In this document: one piece after another, positions 59,920 to 64,000 of the stretch
How positions within the stretch are numbered: the stretch's first letter is position 1
Layout of the letters: each line of letters opens with the position of its first letter
Assembly: GCA_013420905.1 (NCBI GenBank)
Contig: JAAXNY010000017.1
Span: 744,001-808,000 of the forward strand
DNA: 64,000 nucleotides
From: Collybia mongolica
Taxonomy: Eukaryota > Basidiomycota > Agaricomycetes > Agaricales > Clitocybaceae
Direction: 5' to 3'
Notes under the pieces: model-generated
Database searches by the model: none
Told to the model about the DNA's origin: nothing
The model's input: only the letters and a program-made list of their open reading frames with translations
Made by a program: the position numbers and the translations under genes

Positions 59920-60266
59920 ACAATTACGCTCTCTGAAAAGACCTCTTGCTCGTTCAAACTTGGGCTGCACAGACGTCCCGTCGGTTTTCTCAAATATCCT
60001 CTCTGTACTGGTTTCATCGCGCTCCTTGTTGCACATATTGTACACTCCTGTCTCCCGTCGCCCATAGCCTTCCGCCCTATTACCTCTTCCACTCACGCCC
60101 ACCCACATCAAACCAAACAGACTAGTCTGCAAAAAGCACAAGTAATAAACAGTATTTCTAGCCGTACATACTAACGATATTTTTTCTTTTCGAACTCATT
60201 TACTTTGTTGTCTTTTCTTAAGTTTCTTGCTATTTATGACGCCCTTTCCTCCACTGATTAAGTGCA

Positions 60267-60491
60267 TTAATGCGCGCATGTATTATCATAAACCATTGGC
60301 ATATCATCTACACTCGAGGCCCTTTTCTTGGCGAAGGAAGTCGAAGTAGACAACGGTGGCGGTACTCCCAGCGTCTCTGGGTCCCGACATTCGTTGATAT
60401 CGTCAAGCTGTGAGGGTCTCGAATAGCCCTGGTTAATGCTAAATCGCCATCTTGGAGGCTTGGTCGAAGGTATATTCTTGCATATACTCAT
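60267..60491 (-). CDS. Possible last exon of a small unidentified protein
   Basis: A frame ending PMVYDNTCAH contains SRPSQLDDINECRDPETLG and TSFAKKRASSVDDMP, whose composition looks coding. The upstream exons would lie at 60500-60740, where a basic start MARSMRERRK can be read on the same strand. I could not join the pieces with standard introns and do not recognise the family. Confidence 0.25.
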   Translation of the reverse strand: MSICKNIPSTKPPRWRFSINQGYSRPSQLDDINECRDPETLGVPPPLSTSTSFAKKRASSVDDMPMVYDNTCAH

Positions 60492-60796
60492 CTCATGTGG
60501 TGTAGCCAGGTAAGCCTCCTTTCGTTACACCTGATAGCACACCCAAACGACGACAGACATGCAAGTATGCTCCTTCACTTGCCCTCTCAAGCTCTGTCTG
60601 GATGAACCTGCATCTCACCCTTGATTCAAGTATACATCCCGATAATCCAATTTTTCTGAGTTAGGATTTTCTTCTCTCACGCATCGACCTCGCCATTGTC
60701 TCATTAGAGGGGATGGTCACGAGTCTGTCATAATCAACCGATTTGGAATTCTCGATTATCATTTCCGACTTCACACACCAGCTGCAAGGTCCTAGC

Positions 60797-62094
60797 ATGA
60801 TAAATTCTCGATGTGCTGTAAGAGGGTCCATCAGTGAGTGGTTTCACCAGATTGGGCCAGATAGACTCAGATGGCCTACCTTAGACAACGATGAATACTT
60901 TTATGGTCACTTCAAGTATTCTTCAAGTCAATAGGCTAATAATAACAGATCCTTTCTCTCAGTCAGGGATATCGCTCGCCCCGGAGAGACTATTTCTTCC
61001 CGTCATTACGAAAGTCGTGTAGGGGGCAAGGGTGCCAATCAGGCTATCGCAATCACAAAAGCTGGAGGTATTGCAGATTTCTATGGAACCGTGGGTTATG
61101 ATGGATTATGGGTGAAAAAAAGAGTCACAGAATTTGGTCTCGACGATGCAGGAATTATCGTCGGATATGTATGGATATTCGTCTATGAGCCCAGAGCGAC
61201 TCTCACTTACAAAATCTGCATAAGGATCCAACTGGTCGAGCACTGATCCAAGTTTCCGAATCTGGGGAGAATAGCATAAGTAAGTCTTGGTTATTGATCG
61301 ACAACGTTTCCCCACATCTCACCGGGCCCAAGTTCTCTTTCCTGGTGCGAATCACAGTCGACTACACGAAGAAAAGTGGTCGGACCGTGCTGGCCACTCT
61401 TTCCCGGATTCCAGCCACCTCCTGTTGCAAAATGAGATCCACATGGACTCGACGCTATATGCGTTGCGCAATGCACAAAATACTACAACAATCTTCAACC
61501 CGTCTCCCCTCCCTCCTGTCAAGGAAATCAATGACTTTCCTTGGCGTAAGGTAGATTGGCTGATCGTGAACGAAGGTGAAATTCAGGGTTTATATGAAGC
61601 TCTATCTGGCCATAAAAACTCGGAGGCAACATCTCTATCCAACAGAGAGCTCATCGCACGTTTGTCAGCCCAGCTTGCTTTTTCCTCAACAAATATTATA
61701 TGCACTTTGGGAAAAGCTGGCGTATTGGCTTTCATCCCGGCTTTCCACCGACCGAAGACTATCCACGATTCTCCATTATTTCTACAGATTCCTGCAGCCA
61801 AACTCCAAGGAGAGGTTCGTGACACGACCGGGGCCGGTGATTGCTTTACGGGTTATTTCGTCCAGGGCTTGATGGAATATGGCCCTCATGCTAAGGTTGG
61901 GAAGGAGATTCAGGAACATGATATAGCGCGGATATTAAAGATATGTGTACAGGTATTGAATTCATTTTGCGTCTTGTGTATCTGTAGACTGATGTATTTT
62001 AACTTAGGCGGCAGGGATATGTGTCGAGAGGGAAGGAACGATCGATAGCATACCCATGAAAGCGGAAGTTGATGTTAGAATGTCCTCAATGTAG
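60797..62094 (+). CDS. RBK1: Ribokinase (PfkB family)
   Basis: Phosphorylates D-ribose to ribose 5-phosphate with ATP, feeding the pentose phosphate pathway. It starts MINSRCAVRGSIN, and two short introns then join NDEYFYV to RDIARPGETISSRHYESRVG and GKGANQAIAITKAGG (PfkB motif 1, with the GGKGAN substrate site). DPTGRALIQVSESGENSI and FPGANHSRL follow. DWLIVNEGEIQGLY is next, and the second PfkB motif is DTTGAGDCFTGYF with the catalytic Asp. After one more intron, AAGICVEREGTIDSIPM closes the enzyme in the usual way. About 310-330 residues. The intron chain near 60840-60970 and 61165-61340 is by inspection. Confidence 0.87.
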
Positions 62095-62360
62095 AGAGAG
62101 GGGTGGACTCCTGCAGAGTCGATATGCCCAGAGTGTGGCGTGCATATACAGCTCAGTTCATTGCGAAAGGATGTAGAATTCGTGACGGTTCGTGACGGTG
62201 CGTCTGAACTGTAATGCCCAGCGGCAAAAACGTTTACGTGGAAATCTGAATTCTGACATATAGGAAATATATACGGAGTTTACTTCGACCACTTGAAAGG
62301 GATACCAATAAGTTCTATGTCGCTATGCAGGATGCGCAGAACAAACCTTAACTCCATTCC

Positions 62361-63113
62361 TTATCCCGAAAAGCTCTTGTGGATTTCAAAGAGCTTCAGA
62401 TCCAATTCAGTCACCTTGGCGAAGACCTGGACGGACCAAGGGGTGGCGAGTGCGCTTGCAAATTCGGGTGTATCCTTATACAAATCATTGTCCCAGTCGT
62501 ACACAGTGAAGTAGGAAGTGGGAGTCTTTGCTAAGATGGGGTTTGCCTTTCCTGCTAGCTCGAAATGGCTAACAAGCTTGAATCGTCTGGCGCGTTGGAA
62601 ACCAGGGACTTTAGAAAGCAAGTCCAGGTGCTCTTCCTCATACCACCGGTTGAAGTCGGCTTCTTCATCTGCGGTCGGTTGTATGGAGACTGCGAGGATG
62701 AATTTGGCGGGAGAGTTGGGGTTGAAATGTGGACTCTCCACCGTGGTCATATGACTGTAGACACACCGGTTGAGAAACGTTAGTCTGGAGATGATAGATT
62801 TTTCGTTTGCCGAGGCGTTGGTACGAAGAGCTGTGTAAGCTTCGCTGAGTACGATGTCTGGGGAGTCCATATCGTATATAGCGACCCAGGAGGGCGGCTT
62901 CCCATCGGTTGCTTTGTAGCGCGCGGCTGATGAGAATCCTGGAACTGTCATACGAGCAGGAGCGTGCTCGTTATCGTACCATGCTGACGAATGTATCATT
63001 TTAGGCTACAAATCGTGATTGTCGATGAGGTGCGTACCATTGAACTCTGTTTCTGACACTTCTGGACCGCATTCTGCAAGTACGAAGAGGAGACCTGCAT
63101 TCGTAGCCGCCAT
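62361..63113 (-). CDS. EthD-like dimeric alpha/beta-barrel protein, two tandem domains
   Basis: Two exons: the first, from 63113, encodes MAATNAGLLFVLAECGPEVS; a 54-nt intron follows; the second (about 62978-62361) carries the rest, for about 236 residues. Each half shows the same pattern: a strand, then WYDNEHAPARMTVPGFSSAA in the first domain and WYEEEHLDLLSKVPGFQRAR in the second. The conserved (W)Y-x-x-E-H and VPGF are the signature of the EthD/NIPSNAP-like ferredoxin fold. Each domain ends with a strand (WVAIYDMDS; YFTVYDWDN). Fungal relatives include polyketide and degradation accessory enzymes, but this one has no assigned substrate. No biosynthetic partner gene is adjacent. Confidence 0.75.
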
Positions 63114-64000
63114 ATTGTGTCGTCTGGTTTCGGGGTTTCGGGGGAATGAATTGAGATGTGAATGGCTTACTTACTCTGAGAAAATTCAACAAAGGCTTTA
63201 TACCGGTAGTGACCAGTGGGAGAAGGAAGCTTTAAAGGTTGGTAGGACATAGTGCGAGTAAAATGAACAGATGACCTCTGGCTTCAGGTTTTGGCCGTTT
63301 GCGGACCGATCATCTGATCATTTGAAGAAAGCCATGCCAGCCAGTGACCGTGGCTATGAAAGGGAATGGTATCATACTCTAGACTTTTGGGTTATGTATA
63401 AGAGAGAGGGCTGTTGATAGGGTACCATGTGTGTGGTTCGCATGTAGATCCCTGTTATAATATAACAGTGAGATCCAAGTCCTAAGTGAGCCGAACGAAC
63501 TTAAGATCGTCAAAATGATATATACACATCAGTTTGCGATTGCCAATAGCTTTCACACGCTCACGGACCACGGTATGTCCAATGTAATACAGCTGGGTTT
63601 ATCTCGTCATCAAAAAGGTGTTGGATATCCGAAATCATAGTGATAGCGTCACCTAATAGTCACTATACGATAGGTCTGATACCGGCATTTCTAATTTCAT
63701 CTGAGGGAGAAGTCGAACCGTATATGTAGACTTGTCTAATCACTATAGGGTCGTAGCCGCATTGACTGGGGAGCCAACTTCCAGCTGAGGAAGGGGGCGT
63801 CTTAGAGCGAGTGGGCCCGGAGGCGGTGTAGAGGGCTAGAGCTATTTTGCAGATCGGTGAATTTGGAATGTGATGGATTCACACTTTCCTATTGGGCGTT
63901 CAATAAGTTCCAGCCAAACAAAAAGGCACGAATCAGAGTGTTAATCAAGCCAGAATTTGTCAAGCAGCAAATTGACCTTACTACGAGACATGTATCGTGA
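63114..64000. other. Intergenic to window end, no gene supported
   Basis: The palindrome CTGTTATAATATAACAG lies near 63451-63467 and may be a small hairpin. A short frame at 63019-63252 on the plus strand is a shadow. Confidence 0.45.

Noticed and set aside
1..64000. CRISPR arrays, rRNA or tRNA genes
   Set aside because: No regularly spaced repeats or clear cloverleaf/T-loop were found by eye; a covariance-model scan would be decisive for tRNA.

Overview
The window looks like nuclear DNA of an agaricomycete (mushroom-forming basidiomycete). Most genes are split by introns of about 50-60 nt with GT/AG ends. The gene content is typical of that class: DUF6533 and DUF6534 membrane proteins, a TRI5-like sesquiterpene synthase, a KDZ transposon with a CxC2 cysteine cluster, a secreted chorismate mutase, and conserved eukaryotic housekeeping genes. 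All splice models below were read by eye from splice sites and protein-family patterns; none was checked by alignment or RNA.

Layout. 0.2-15.4 kb: a TRI5-like terpene synthase (minus), a complete 9.8-kb KDZ transposon (1479-11250) with matching terminal inverted repeats, a transposase and four accessory genes, then a DUF6534 membrane protein (plus) and a geranylgeranyl diphosphate synthase (minus). 15.5-19.2 kb: gene-poor DNA with a 395-bp MITE flanked by a 9-bp target duplication and a broken GNAT acetyltransferase. 19.9-23.6 kb: compact housekeeping genes, HCNGP/SAP30BP and GPI8 divergent over 58 bp, then Sm D1. 24.2-26.6 kb: two tandem SDR genes, one intact and one decayed. 27.5-29.9 kb: a 62-residue metallothionein and a secreted Pro/His-rich DUF5648 protein, each with a TATA box. 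30.5-38.6 kb: a foldback element with two 640-bp arms, one arm split by a 6.3-kb LINE; the other arm preserves the empty site. 39.6-64 kb: an F-box protein, eIF2 alpha, secreted chorismate mutase, a DUF6533 membrane protein, NOC4, a ferric reductase, a Lee1-like CCCH protein, ribokinase and an EthD-like protein.

How parts relate. The terpene synthase and the prenyl diphosphate synthase lie on either side of the KDZ element, a possible but weak hint of a terpenoid locus. The KDZ element lies between two divergently transcribed genes, and both gene starts are at or inside its terminal repeats. The metallothionein and the ferric reductase both concern metals but lie far apart. The most unusual material is the accessory gene set of the KDZ element, in which two genes appear to share a domain, and the LINE-in-foldback structure, which records its own insertion history.
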